NCBI GenBank assembly: GCA_949825025.1
Contig: OX463781.1
Span: 23,389,047-23,453,046, forward strand
Origin: Siphlonurus alternatus
Taxonomy: Eukaryota > Arthropoda > Insecta > Ephemeroptera > Siphlonuridae
DNA length: 64,000 bases
Direction of reading: 5' to 3'
The notes below the pieces were generated by a model, which was given only the letters and a program-made list of their open reading frames with translations, ran no database searches and was not told the origin of the DNA. Within the stretch, counting starts at the first letter, position 1; the number at the start of each line of letters is the position of its first letter. Made by a program: the position numbers and the translations under genes. This document shows, piece by piece, positions 49,717 to 63,241 of this stretch.

Positions 49717-51412
49717 TAGTTACAATTGGTAATGTTATCCTGCACAGAAATTTGACGTGAACATACAGTAAATTTAATTTCAAATAATAAAAGCTTTAAA
49801 AAAGCTGAAAAATATCTTAAACAACTTTTATAGAGTTTAGTTCTCAAATTATTTTTTAATGTTGCAGCACTAAACAAAATTTATGTCGATAATCCATTGC
49901 TGGAAAAATTATACCGTCAACTCGATTTCATTCACCCACTGATGATTTTTACAGAAGAAATTGGCAGAAGTTTTTGGTCTTAAGATATACAAGTATATAA
50001 GTACAAAGTAAATTTATATCCTCTTAAATAGAATTAGCATTCGTTGACCTCCATGGCAGTCGCGTGTCAACGTGTCACACATTAAAACAAGGTGAAATTA
50101 ATTACAGATTCAATCGCAGTGCTAAAATGACCCTGTATAAAATTAATAACGTAAAATCAAATTTATATGACAAAAATTTGATTAAAAAAAAGTTTAGTGA
50201 TCCAAGAATTTTGAATGATGTGTCACGTGAATAATTTTTTAAAAAACTACTTGCTTGAAAAAATCAAGAATATAGAAAATTGGATCAATTCTAGCGTCTG
50301 AACTCATCGAAGAACAAAAAAAAAATCATGAATATATTATATACGGATAAACAGAACGGTGTGCAAATTGCTATACTTAAACGTTTTTGGAAGCTTTGGT
50401 GTATGATTTCAAAGTAGTTTTGTTAATATACATACATAAAGTGACATATTGTTTGTCTCTTTTATATCTAGCTGTTTCAATTTAAATATTCAGGAAATGA
50501 TAAATGATTTTGATACATTTTTTATTACATATTTTGTAATGCACTCATAAAAAGTACACTTTATTATAACATAAAATATTCCATTCATTCTAATTCCCCC
50601 CCCCCTTTCTATGCGTAATATTGACTAAGATTTTACGTTACGTGCATGTGAAAGTGATGGAAATAACGATCGAACCTCATATACATGTATAATTCACGTT
50701 TGCTACTACTGCCCTACATAAAAACTAACGAAGCAAATCGTTATTACTCGAATATTTACGTATATTCGTTCTCAGCAACACTTCAAACAGAGAATTTATT
50801 CTATAACAATATTTTTAATAAAGAACATAAAAATGTTTTAATATTGCTAGAAATAACAAGCAAATACTAGAGTCAGTCTTATATATATATGAGTATATTC
50901 CTCCTTTTTACAAACAACAAAAGAAACTCATAAGAGAGAGAGAAAAAACAGAGCCAGCTAATATCGAGTAATGATAGAAAGGCAAACATTTGCCCCAAAT
51001 ATTTTCATAAAGGCGACACAGTGACCTAAAAAAAAAAGTCCCCTAAGCAAGCAAATAGTCTTGAACGTGACAATGAAAACATTTAAACAGTATTTATTTT
51101 TGGTCTTTTACTGGAACAATGATAGAATAATTATAAGGTTAGAATTGTAAAGATTTTCTTTTTATCATATATTTTTTTAACTCCCATTATGGAGTTTTTC
51201 TTAATTTCTAGTTGACCTAGTTATTATATATTTTTTGTCACATAAAGGTACACTTTGAAAGCTTGTTTTGTGCACCCAGAGGGGTTGAAAAGGAAAAATA
51301 AGCATTAAAGGAGTGAAGATTGACTTTATTCTCTCTCTCTCTTCACCTTCCAACAAGTTTTTTTTTCGACACTTCTTTATCGGATTATTCGCCCGTCCGC
51401 GCTTTGCCCCAG
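49717..51412. other. AT-rich non-coding DNA
   Basis: No gene is recognised. A C(10) run lies near 50597-50606. Confidence 0.55.
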
Positions 51413-51529
51413 TTACAAGAGAGCGGATATCGGAGCCTCCATCCCCACCCCCCCTCTTTCTGTCATCAGAGATCGACCAGCATGCTAGAGTATATTAGTA
51501 CAACATCAGCTCAGGCGAGTGTTAAGTGA
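51413..51529 (+). other. Candidate terminal exon
   Basis: A pyrimidine-rich tract ending CGCTTTGCCCCAG (51412) precedes a 38-codon open frame ending at TGA (51527-51529). The frame begins LQESGYRSLHPHPPSFCHQR. AATAAA follows 58 bp after the stop (51588-51593). The arrangement fits a 3'-terminal exon, and the block is GC-richer than its flanks. A second overlapping frame is also open and no domain is recognised, so a chance arrangement is possible. Confidence 0.2.
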
Positions 51530-52110
51530 TTTACTTTGGCTTTTGTAATAATACATGTTCTTTATCTTATAACTTTAATAATAACATAATAAATTGAGTT
51601 TTTTTAGTTTTATGAAGTTTAAAAAGAGGCTGTTTCAAGATTTATTTTACTGACTAAATTTAATGTGAGTAATTATTTTTCTAGTAAAAATGGTACCGTG
51701 ATCATGTAATATAGAATACAGGGAGGGTATTGCTATAGAAAATTCTTCAAATTTGAGTAAAATTTAGAGGAGGGGTTTCAGCCCCGTCCTTTAAGCTGCG
51801 CCAGGTATGAAGTGTCACTTATTCAAATAAAATGTTCAAATTATTAATTATAATTTTTAAACACTCAAAGTTTAATTCTTTATCGCTCAATACAATATTC
51901 ATCATTGCTTCAATTTTTCTTTAACGATATTTTGTGATTCTGAAGCAATATATTACAATTCTTCTACATGTAATTTTGCAAACGAGTGAACTTAACATCT
52001 TATAGGTGCCTTGAGATAAATTATAGTCATGTTATATTGTTATAACTGTTACAAGGCTATATTCATGTATAAACTGTTGAACTACAAGATGCAATAAAAA
52101 GCATACAGCT
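51530..52110. other. AT-rich non-coding DNA
   Basis: Nothing recognisable. Confidence 0.6.
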
Positions 52111-52119
52111 TTGATATTC

Positions 52120-52980
<861 letters not shown>

Positions 52981-52986
52981 TGTATG

Positions 52987-53046
<60 letters not shown>
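52981..53046. repeat. (TATG)n(TA)n microsatellite
   Basis: Short TATG units lead into about 55 bp of TA repeat. Confidence 0.95.
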
Positions 53047-53050
<4 letters not shown>

Positions 53051-53359
53051 TTACATTTTTATAAGGAATTGTGTTATATGTTAAATATAAAATGCTTTAA
53101 AAATAGTAAAAATAAAAAAAGTAAAAATTAATTTTTTTAGTTGTAAAAATAAACATTTATAAAAAAAAGTTAGTGAGAAAAGTCTGAAAGATTTTATGCT
53201 GAAGAAAAAAAGGTTTAGAAGAGAAATCTTATCGAAATCTTATCACATTCTCCACACACATAAACTATGAAAGAATATAAAAAGAATAAAAAGCACTTTC
53301 CTTTTTATGTACACAAGCTTTTATATGTTTGATGGAAAAAAATATGATGGAATTGAAAA

Positions 53360-53360
<1 letters not shown>

Positions 53361-53404
<44 letters not shown>

Positions 53405-53412
53405 TGTATATA
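53361..53412. repeat. (TA)n microsatellite
   Basis: About 40 bp of TA repeat with imperfect TATACATATATG sequence at the right end. Confidence 0.94.
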
Positions 53413-53439
53413 TTGATTTCCACTTAGTAAAGTTGAGCA

Positions 53440-53660
53440 GTATACGACATTGATCGATGCCTGTTTTGCTAATCCTGTGTCTCTGGCTCCATGGTTACCA
53501 CTGGGGATTATCAAGCAAATCCTCGGGAGCCTGCACAGATTTAGTCCAGCAGGCCAGTGTTGTGGCATGTGTTCTCACCAAGCCCACTGGCTCTATACTC
53601 CAGCATCACACTTCCTTTACATGGATAGAAAGAAAATGTCACTGATCTTGATTGAGTGAA
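53440..53660. other. GC-richer island open in several frames
   Basis: About 200 bp near 50 percent GC, with two plus-strand frames and one minus-strand frame open for 60-87 codons. Examples are CFANPVSLAPWLPLGIIKQI (plus) and MPQHWPAGLNLCRLPRICLI (minus). CpGs are few, unlike the other islands. No domain is recognised and no good splice donor was found. Confidence 0.25.
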
Positions 53661-54689
53661 CCGTACGTACTGCGCAATTGATTCAACGTATTACATCTTG
53701 AAGTTTGTATTTTCAATTAGGTCAAATAAAATGAAACTCTAAATTAATGTATTTTTTTAATATTACAATACGAGTTAATTTTTGTTGATTTTCTTTTTAA
53801 CTGCAGACCTTTCTAAAGCTTGTTGCAGTTGTTGCTGATCTACGTACTGATGAAACAAGTTAGAAATGTCTTGGTAAGCAAACATTCTAAAATTTGTTAA
53901 TATCTGAAGGTATAATGGAAACTTCAACAATAGTTGTCTCTTTTATTATTTTTAATGGAACAGAAATGCAATGTTCCAAAAACAAAGGGACCATACAAAT
54001 AAAACAACGTATTCAAAAAAAGAAAAATATTATTTTAAATCCTCCCTAATCTAATGAATTATGCTAATGAACTGTAAAGACCGCGGCGACCGCGGTCAAT
54101 GCACACACAAAAGAAAAATATTGAGATCATCAAAATGATAAAAATTTCAAGTTGTTTGAATAACATTTAGTTAAAAATCTATCAGCATTGAAATTTACAT
54201 TGCTAGTTCTAATTTTGACGTGGAGGCTATTAACATTATACGAATGAAAGTTTGATTAATGACTCTCTATAATTAAAAATTGAAAGTAAATATTGCTTTT
54301 TGAGAGCTATTATTGGATATTCTACTACTGAGGGATATGTAAACATACTTTTCTCCCTTTTTAGATCACTAAATGGACCTTTCAGACTCAACGTAAAAAA
54401 ATTTAATAAAAAATATCTTCCATTGAAGTTGTTAAATTACGATGCAGACAGATAAATGGTATGGCTGCATGATTTTTGTGGTTATATTTACGTAACACTG
54501 GAACAATTTGTGTGTTTTCCTCCATATTTTCACATGAAATGTGATGTCAGTATACTCAAAAAAGAAATAATATAGCTCCACTATATTTAACTCAGCCGTT
54601 GTAATTTATATTTTAATATTAGTAAAATTCAACGAAGGTTTCTATTTAAATAAGTAGTTTTTTTATTTATAGATATTTGGAAATTTTAG
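53661..54689. other. AT-rich non-coding DNA
   Basis: At 53784-53880 a strong acceptor-like tract (TTTCTTTTTAACTGCAG) and a donor-like GTAAGC enclose 67 bp with stops in all three plus frames. The minus strand is open for about 55 codons there, including ISNLFHQYVDQQQLQQALER. Neither is convincing. A GC-only hairpin lies at 54079-54097. Confidence 0.4.
54079..54097. repeat. GC palindrome with 3-nt loop
   Basis: GACCGCGG and CCGCGGTC are perfect arms around CGA. This concentrated CpG motif is striking in very AT-rich surroundings. Confidence 0.9.
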
Positions 54690-54800
54690 GCTAGGTCACA
54701 GCTGTTGTTACTGACTTTGAGAGTTTATATGAAAGGTCTTGGGTTCGTTTCATGCCAAGTATTTTTCTTTCTGAAATGTCAAATCCAAGTATAAGAGAAT
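54690..54800 (+). mobile_element. Possible tRNA-derived SINE head
   Basis: A box-A-like TAGGTCACAGCTG (from 54692) lies about 48 bp before a box-B-like GGGTTCGTTTC (from 54741), the usual spacing for an internal Pol III promoter in tRNA-derived SINEs. The match is weak and no second copy was found, so confidence is low. Confidence 0.22.
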
Positions 54801-57800
54801 ATTTTTATAGTAAAATAATAAAAAAATGACACATGGAATTGGCAAATTTTATTATTTTTTTTTTCACTCCTTGGGGCAATTCAAATGTTATCTTCGCTGA
54901 CTTATTTGCTGGAGTTGCAGAAACAGTATGTTCGTAAAACCATAATTTGTGTAAGTTTTCGTATTCCTTATACACTTGAACGTGTGTCGATTGGGTGCAG
55001 AGAACGTAAACTGGGCAGCGATTACGAACAGAATGTTGCATACTTGCAATTTAGGGAGAGGTAATATGACATTTGCGATCACAAAAAAGTTTACTCTCAC
55101 ACGCTTTCATAAGCTGCATGAAAACTTTTATAAACAGGGATAACGATAGTATTGTCCCGATCAAAGTGCACGTGCATATATTATTAAAATTTTCTTTATC
55201 CAAAATTTATTTATTTATTACCATTTTCATTCCTAATATTTGAGGAGTTAAGCTTAGCAGAAACATTTCCATGATAAAATAATGCATTATTGATTATATT
55301 TAGTTATTTACACATTTAGCTTAAAAAAGAAAAAAAAATGTCTTTAAAAGGAACTGGGGAGATAAACTCTTGTTTTGATGGTGATCACATACATACGAAT
55401 ACGACAAACAAGTATGCGAAAAAGTCATTAAATGTCCAGAAAAAAACATTTGAGGAAAGGCAAAAGTTTGACTTCGTAAAATGAAATCACTGTCACGACC
55501 GGATGTTCATTTTTTTTTTTCTTAAATTCAATCGCTTTCAAGTTAAAAATTGGAGTGAATTGCCGCAGTATGACTAGCTTATTTTAAAATTCTAATGTAT
55601 TCTGTTTGTATATTTAACAATAAAAAATTAGGTCAATTTTTTTTTCTATTTGCATATTACACCGTACATCTGTACTTCCAAACGTTTTATATACATTGTA
55701 AAAAAATATATATTTAAATTTGTCAAGCTGCATAAAAAATGGCACAAAAGTCAAAGAATAAATTTGTTAAGAAGGATTACTAACAGAAATAGAGAACTGT
55801 GTGAATCGTTATTACACGGAAAATAAGTTATGTAATGTTAGGACCATCAAATATAATTGTTTCGAATTTTGGGTGAATATTCGTATTGTGTGTATTGGCT
55901 CCTACCTTTTACATCCATCATGATTCATCAATTGGGTAACAAAATGTTATTATTTTTTATTTTTAAATATATTTTCCCTCCAATCTCTGTATTAATTGAC
56001 CCAATTATTAGAAACATGATCGTCACTAGATTTATTTTTCTTAAGCAGCAATAATATTTTCAGTGTATCTTGGATTAATGAAAACGAAAAGTAAGTCAGT
56101 GTTGATGTACGTAGTACTTACGTTAAGTAAAAGTACTTAGAGTGTATATAAATAAATGTTTACATTTTGTTTCATGAAGTAAGTCCTGGCTTCTTGTCAC
56201 ATCTTAGAAACTTTACAATCTTTTAATGTTCAAATATATAGAGAAAATATATGTTTTTTACTTAAGAAATATTACTTTAATTTCTTTTAGTTATAAGAAA
56301 ATTTTATTTTTATTTTTAAATGAATTTAAATATAGTAAAATTAGGACACATAAATTAAAAAAAAATGATACTATTAATACGAAATTTATAATTATTTTTA
56401 AAAAATATATAAAACAGATGATATGGAAAATACATTTACAGGTTGTTGACTTGTTAGTTGTTATAAAGTATTGCAAACAATGAAGTTGAAAAGTTTTATA
56501 GACTACTTTGTAAGATTGATAGTGCAATTAAAAATGTCTACATGATGTTTGACAATAAAGCATTAAATAGAAAAGTTTAAAAGTTTAGACTATAAAAACG
56601 TATTATATGATATTGCAGTATTTTAAGTTCTTCATTTTTAATGCATTATAGTATGTATAATATATTCGATTCGTACTTAAATAATATTCGTATAGAGATC
56701 TCTTTTGAATAACTGTTATATATATTGTAACCTAAAAAGTTTCAGACAATAAAATAGTACCATTTTTTAATTCTTGCGTTTTAGTATATGCAGTGCTAAA
56801 TACATAAATTTATTTTTATAATGTATTACTAATTTGATACAAGTGAAGTTGGCACTGCATAGAATGTAACCTGTACAATAAATGTAGAGCAGGTTTCACA
56901 ATTAAGTGTTCTGGGAAATAAGACAAAATACTGTAACAAGATTTCTGGCGAGAACTTTGTTGATAGTTTGAAACAAAAGAGCAATGAATGAAATTATTCT
57001 TAAATGCAGAAGTGTACAATACCATTGTTAATTAAAAAAGTAGGCTATTGTATTTTTCACAATAACATAAAACTAATGAAAATCTATGTGGCATTTTAAA
57101 AAAGAGTGAATTTAGATTTTCAAGCTATGTACTTATATATTTATACTGTATATTATAATATTTGCCTGTTGATTGCAATCATAATATACACATATATTAT
57201 ATATTGTAAAACTTAAACTTAAATTTCAGAAATTCATTTTTTATGTTTTTTTTTAAAATAAATTATTATTAAATTTATTTATTCCACTCAATTACAATTT
57301 TATGAGGAAGTATAAATATTCTAGAGTAACTGTACAGTACGTGATTATTAAATGTTACTATTCTATATTTTATACAGTTGTTAAGTGTTATAGATGAATA
57401 AATGTAATCATATTTATATACATCTTTTTCTAAGCAATGGTGATTAAAGAACAGAATTAACAAGTTATATTTATCTGACATGAATAAGGTTCACTTTTCA
57501 TGTTTTCAGTGCGTAATTTTTTTAAAATAAATAATCTTCTGCTCTTTAAATGATAAACGATGACATCATTAATGAAAAAAAAAAAAAAAAAGCTTTTAGT
57601 TTGAGCAGATGACGTGGTTTTATGAAATCTAGGATGACCTGTAGTTAAGCAAATTACTTGTGTTTTCACCCATATTTTAAATGTAAAACTGTAGCTTTAT
57701 TCATAGTAATACTCATACCCACACGCGGAGGTGGTGGAGTTTGCAATGACGCTAATTTGAAACTGTCGGAACTGTCACTACACCAAAGATTTATCAAAGC

Positions 57801-57870
57801 AAATATGACAGGTAATTCATATAAAGAGAAACAAAAATACAATATATAGAACTCGTTTCAAAATTGTGTA
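54801..57870. other. AT-rich non-coding DNA
   Basis: About 3 kb with no recognised gene. An A(16) run lies near 57575-57591. All frames of 60-85 codons here are AT-driven. Confidence 0.55.
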
Positions 57871-58047
57871 CACCGACATGCATAAGTATTGAGACACTTC
57901 TTTTCTCATTGAATATAGAGAGGCAGTCAAAGAATTTTAGAATATTGGATGATGAAAGTAATTAATGATCCTCGTTTAAATAAATTAAATCATTGCAATA
58001 TAAAGAAGGTATTAAAAACGCTGGAAAAGCTTAATCACACGTGGGTG
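57871..58047. mobile_element. Possible degraded TA-flanked Tc1-like fragment
   Basis: The left end CACCGACATGCATAAGTATT is flanked by TA (57869-57870). The right end CACGTGGGTG is flanked by TA (58048-58049). The terminal CACCGACATG/CACCCACGTG pair matches 8 of 10. CATAAGTATTGAGACAC resembles sequence found near Tc1-like ends. The arms are short, so this is tentative. Confidence 0.28.
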
Positions 58048-59848
58048 TACAAAGCAACCAAATATAAATCTTCATTTATTAAAAATTTTACTGCAGATTC
58101 TGTGTGGTTTATGAAATTTTAATAAAGAAAATTTCAACTCAAAATATTAATAATTATTCATCTTTTTAAAGAAGTTATAAAAATTACCTAATTGAATTTC
58201 AACGTTCTTCTGTAAAGCCATTGTATGATGATAAATAGACTAGATTTTATGAATGGTAAATGGAATTAATGAAATCTAACTTATTGTTAGTCACTCGCTG
58301 GAAAATTGCTATTTATAGGCTAGGTGTTTTATATATATATATACTGTGTATATAATTTCAAGTTCCAATTTTTTTTTTGTCTTTGTGACACAATGTTTAC
58401 ACAAATTATAATTAGTCAAATTAAAATATTATATTAAAAATAATTGTTTCATTATTAAATTTAAATTTTACACAGTTAAAAAGTTACTTACATGTCACAG
58501 ACAATGAAAAATTATATTTTAGCTGTGGACATCCTGTGTTTTGTATGTTATTTTTATGTCAAGAGTATAAATATAAATAAAGAGTGTTGATTATGGGAGT
58601 TGTAAGTTGCGCAGAAGATTATTGTACTCGAGAGGCAAACTTACAAGCGAACATAAAAGAAGGCTTAGAATGCTAACGACTCTCTTAATTACCACATCAA
58701 AAAAACTAGCCAGAATTAGTGTATGTTTCTGTGGAAAACTGGCTTTTTATCTTACGAAAAGTTTTAATTCAAAGGCACGACAGTTTTTACTTAAAGTCAT
58801 TGTTTTTGCTTTCTAAAAAAAAAAAAAAAAAAAAAAAAACAACTATAATATACAGTTTAAAGACAAGACATCAAAACCATTAATTTCATATAATAGTTTT
58901 TGTGTGTTTATAATTTTATAATTACTGCATGTGATACGGAAAAAACTGAAATTAATTACTTAACTAAATTATTTATACAAATACAAAAAAGATAATAAGA
59001 TAATACTATACATATACATGTATATTTTATTTATTTGATTGCCATACTTTCACATCAATTAATATTTTACCGGTGTAGCTATATCAACATTATATCTTAG
59101 AAATTTTATTAATAAAACAAAACAGTCCATTATAGACTGCGTTAAATCCATTGCTTTATGCTGTTCTTATGACGCTTCCGAATTCATCATGCACTTGTAA
59201 TCGTGTTTCGAGGTGGAGTACGGTTTTCTGTGAAGCCCCAACTTGAGATTTACACAGGTGAGCACTGGAAGGTCGTTTGATGGAGAGAGTCTGACACATC
59301 TCAGTGGTAGAAGTAATTTCTGTGTTTAGGGAAATTTGAGTGAAACTGACGAAATTCGTATATACAAGTTTGCACATTACAAATTTACAGTCCTTCTAGT
59401 TGGTAGTGGAACTTTGGTAAAGTTCTGGCTTTGTAAATAACATACAAACATAACATAAAGTAAATTTCAAAATTAGCAAATTTAACCTAATTATAAAGTA
59501 TTATATGTTTAAATATAATATAATTATATGTCAATATGTATCATTTCTATGTATACGTCCAATGTTAATACTTAATATTAAAATTAATGTAACAAAACAA
59601 TGGGAAATGTCATTTTGCTAATACTTAAAAAAAAATGTTAATTATTTTTCTTATTTTGAAGCTATCATAAATTAAAACAATTAAAAAGAAAAATTGCTTC
59701 CAAATGTAACTAAGAGCTAGAATTTTTGACAATCGTATCAACTATTACAGATTTTTTATCTTGAAGTACAAATTTGAATTAATAAAATTAATTAAAAATT
59801 GCATACATTAATGCATAAATGGTCCATGATTTGTTTTTACCCAGCATA
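58048..59848. other. AT-rich non-coding DNA
   Basis: An A(25) run lies at 58815-58839. A mixed-composition patch at 59160-59385 carries a consensus donor-like CACAG/GTGAGC (near 59259) on the plus strand and a 73-codon minus frame. No domain is recognised in either. Confidence 0.5.
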
Positions 59849-60202
59849 CAGTCCTTCAAATCTTTGTTTACCCCTGTCAATCATCTCCGGCGTAGTATTT
59901 TTGCCAACAAAATACAAAAAAATAGATCTTTCACTAGAAAAATAAAGTAGTTGAAAATAAATCAAAGACACTTGATGCCTGTGGCATTATAATTGCTAAA
60001 TTATTGAAACTTCTTTACAATATTTTATCTGTCCCAACTTATGTGAAAATCTTCGTAAAATATGAACATATTTCTGTCCACTAGCTCTATGGATAATTTT
60101 TTCGTGTTGGCTGCCATTTTTTACAGCTGATGTAGATGATTGACAGGTCAGCCATGGACTATTTTTGATGGGTAAACGGGTAAACTATGATTTGAAAGAC
60201 TG
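59849..60202. mobile_element. 354-bp TA-flanked foldback MITE
   Basis: TA at 59847-59848 and 60203-60204 flanks terminal repeats CAGTCCTTCAAATC (left) and GATTTGAAAGACTG (right). Inverted similarity continues inward for about 100 bp: GTTTACCC against GGGTAAAC, CTGTCAATCATCT against AGATGATTGACAG, and GCCAACA against TGTTGGC. The right arm carries an extra segment of about 35 bp (60149-60180). TA target and CAGT ends fit a Tc1/mariner/pogo-type non-autonomous element. No transposase is present. Confidence 0.8.
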
Positions 60203-60204
60203 TA

Positions 60205-61551
60205 CAAGCAATGGAAATATCTCCCGCAGAAGCAATTAATTCTTTTTTTTTTTAAGTACGTAGTAATTTATTAGAATTTTTAAGTCAAAACTCATGCAGA
60301 ATTAATTTTGAAAGTTTATCGATGAGAATTTCGTTGGCACACACTACCTCAACTCTTGAAAAGTTGGGCTCTTCCTGAGAGTTGCTGTGAGAGACAGCAG
60401 TGAGGCTCTCGAGCGATCTCCGCCCATCCCCCCTGGTGTTGCAACCATCAAGCAAGCGTGTTGATGCAAAGCAGAACATTATTTTCGCTCTCAAATTTTA
60501 TTACGTTTTTAAAAATGGAATGAAAAATAAATTTCACAGAAATAATGTAGCAAAGTTGTTAAAATGAATACAAAAATAGCAAAGAAAATAACAACCTTTA
60601 ATGTATGAAATGTCTACTGTTGTTGATATTCATGCATGAATAATTATTTGAAAATAGATTTTTAATATTTGGGTTGTGTCCTTAATTTTAATGTATTTTT
60701 ATTTATTTCATTATTTTTTTGCTCCTTTGTGTTTTTTTCTCTTGTTTCTTCTTTTAAAAATAAAACTTTTTGTGTGTTAAAAATACAACTTCAATGAAAG
60801 TATGCTTCAACTAGTTGTTAAAATTGTTTCTTTGTTTACGACACATTAGGAACTTCAATATAAAAATTTGTTACATAGGTAATTTGATTTATTTTTTATA
60901 CACTTGTATTGAGTGCTACAAAACGGGTAGAACCTTCAAAATTAAGTAACCAAAGTACAGCATATTTTATATGCATTAATTCCAAATTAAATTATATTTA
61001 AAAGAAAACTTAGCACAGTCTGTAATAGATAAGATTATATTATGAGGCAATTTTAATATGGTAATATTGCTTATAAATTTTACATCTTTAAAAACTTATA
61101 TATAATAACTATACTGTATAATATATATTATATTAACATTTATTATCATCATTAAACGTACGCATAATAATATTGGATTAATATTCACCTAGAGGATTCA
61201 TGCACATCATCTATCTAGTTAGAATGAACTATAAACTAAGATGCTAGAAGTTCTTGGATGCTAATTGAGTCACTGGAGTAAACCAACCTTCAGACGGTAA
61301 TTTAAGTACTTAGACTTTTGAGAACACCATACGTACTACTTAAACAGAGGTAATCATGACTCTCATGAGACTCAGTCTTACTTATAACACAAAAAATAAA
61401 TCTAACAATGTAGCAACTATAAATTTCAATACAAACTCAAGTGTCCTATACAGGTAGAAGTATATAAATCTTAAAGCTTTAATCTGAAGAATTTTATATA
61501 TATTTTTTTACTATATACACCGGGAAAAAAAGTATACATTTATGAACTTAA
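60205..61551. other. AT-rich non-coding DNA
   Basis: No gene is recognised. A GC-rich patch at 60315-60485 (with GGGCGGAG on the minus strand near 60420) is open for 69 codons on the minus strand but has no domain. It may be regulatory. Confidence 0.5.
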
Positions 61552-61879
61552 GAATTGACCTCAGTTGATTTGGATATCGGAAACGGCCCCCTTGATTCTA
61601 ATGAGACTTGCAGGAGTCTTTAAGCTCGCCACAATAAGGTTGCTTAATTTTTTTGAAGTGAATCTGTTCGACTAGTTTTGAGAAAACTGAGGCAGAAGTT
61701 TAACATTGGCCTTATGGACGGAAACCGAAAATGGAGCTGTTGTGAGAAAACCGCCCCCTTGAATTTGCTCAAACCATAAGCAATTAAGTTTTAAAGCATC
61801 CTTGATTTTTTAAAATTTATTTCATTCGATTCCGTTCGACAGAAATTTCCCGTTTCCGATTTGTAACTGAGGTCAATCG
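61552..61879. mobile_element. Complete 328-bp TTAA-flanked MITE
   Basis: TTAA at 61548-61551 and 61880-61883 flanks inverted ends: GAATTGACCTCAGTT, then ATCGGAAACGG at the left, and CCGTTTCCGAT, then AACTGAGGTCAATCG at the right. Small indels separate the blocks. A TTAA target site points to piggyBac- or Kolobok-type mobilisation, which is inference. A related but more decayed copy ends at 26426. The element has no coding capacity. An internal motif, CGCCCCCTTGA, also partly repeats the left subterminal CGGCCCCCTTGA. Confidence 0.82.
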
Positions 61880-61883
61880 TTAA

Positions 61884-63179
61884 TATACTTGAATATCAAA
61901 AGGTTAGGAATTAGGTTTGATCTTAATTTAATATAATTAGTACACATTGTCTTTTTTTGTTAGATAAACTATATACAAACCCAAGAATATTTTATTATTA
62001 TGTTAAAATTCTTCAGACAATTTATTTTTATTATTTTATCCAAACTAATAATTTTTTTCTTGTGTAGTGTAAATTAAGATGTACGACATTATATAAGTAT
62101 GTTGTTTATTTCTTTAGTAAGTGTAACATGCATTCTATATACATAGTAGGATGCTTTGCTGCATGTTGATTTAAGTTCTTCAACAGTTTGAAAAAAAAAT
62201 TAAGCCTCTCTTGTCCTAATTCCTCTTTTCTCGTGTTAGTAATTTATTACCTCAAGGATCGTATTAACTTACATCCTACGTAACACGACGTGCTATTAAA
62301 CCTTTTGGTGACCCTAGACAGGAGGGGTGAGGGGGGGGAGGTGAGAGTTATTATACATAAGCATGGAATAACTACTTATGAAATCATATGTGCTCTTTAA
62401 CGTAATAAGTGCAAATTAAAATTTATATGTTAACACATTAAACAAAAAGACATGTTTATTAATAGAATAGTCACATGTGTGTAAGAGATTTGTCATATAA
62501 TTGCAATACTAAAACCCATTTATATATTATACATGTGGTTTCTACACATTTTGCAGCTATGTTTTTATTTTTATTGGGTAAAATAAGACATTTTGTTTTT
62601 ATTTTAATTTTAACTGTACAAGATTATTTCCGATGTTTCAATGTTAATATTTTTTATATAATAAAATCTTCGTCATAAAAAATTAAAATATATAATATTA
62701 TCATCAAATACGTGATAAAAATATGCATGTTGTAACTCGTAATAATATATATATATATATATTACTATCAAATAGATACTATATAAATCTTTATATTTAT
62801 TATATCTATATACACACTTGTAGGAATTTAATATCATAAATTTCAAACTTCTTGTTTGATTATTCTTGATGATATAATATATCTGTCAATACTACACTCA
62901 ATTATGCGACACTATAATATGTTATATTTTATTTCTTTTGACAGTTATTTGAAAAAATATTTTCTTTAAGGACCTATAAAAATATTACTAAGTAAGTGGT
63001 GTATGCTATTTTTACTAAGAGGAAATTTTAAACGTATGCAATATTGACATTTAATTTATATGATGTACTTTTTAGCATATTGTAATGGATATTATAGTTA
63101 ATCTTTATTATATTTGGATAGGATTTTTTTTTTGTCATATGTTTACTAAAGGCATGAAAATTGCATCTTGCGTCAATAT
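61884..63179. other. AT-rich non-coding DNA
   Basis: A G-rich tract at 62321-62344 (GGAGGGG, then GGGGGGGG, then GG) could form a G-quadruplex. A TA run lies at 62746-62762. No gene is recognised. Confidence 0.55.
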
Positions 63180-63241
63180 TATTCCACTACTCTAGCTTCT
63201 AGTTTATCGCAACCAGCTTTCACTCTGCAACCATCACTGTT

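Noticed and set aside
53806..53872. 67-bp exon-like segment between a strong acceptor and GTAAGC
   Set aside because: All three plus-strand frames contain stops. The antisense frame of about 55 codons lacks support, and T-rich DNA gives acceptor-like tracts often.
57919..58122. 68-codon plus frame spanning the candidate Tc1-like fragment
   Set aside because: It is K/N/I-rich with no recognisable transposase motif, crosses the proposed right terminus and is compatible with chance.
59156..59385. Possible exon with CACAG/GTGAGC donor
   Set aside because: No acceptable acceptor lies upstream in the open frame and no ATG is present. The minus-strand frame over it has no domain.
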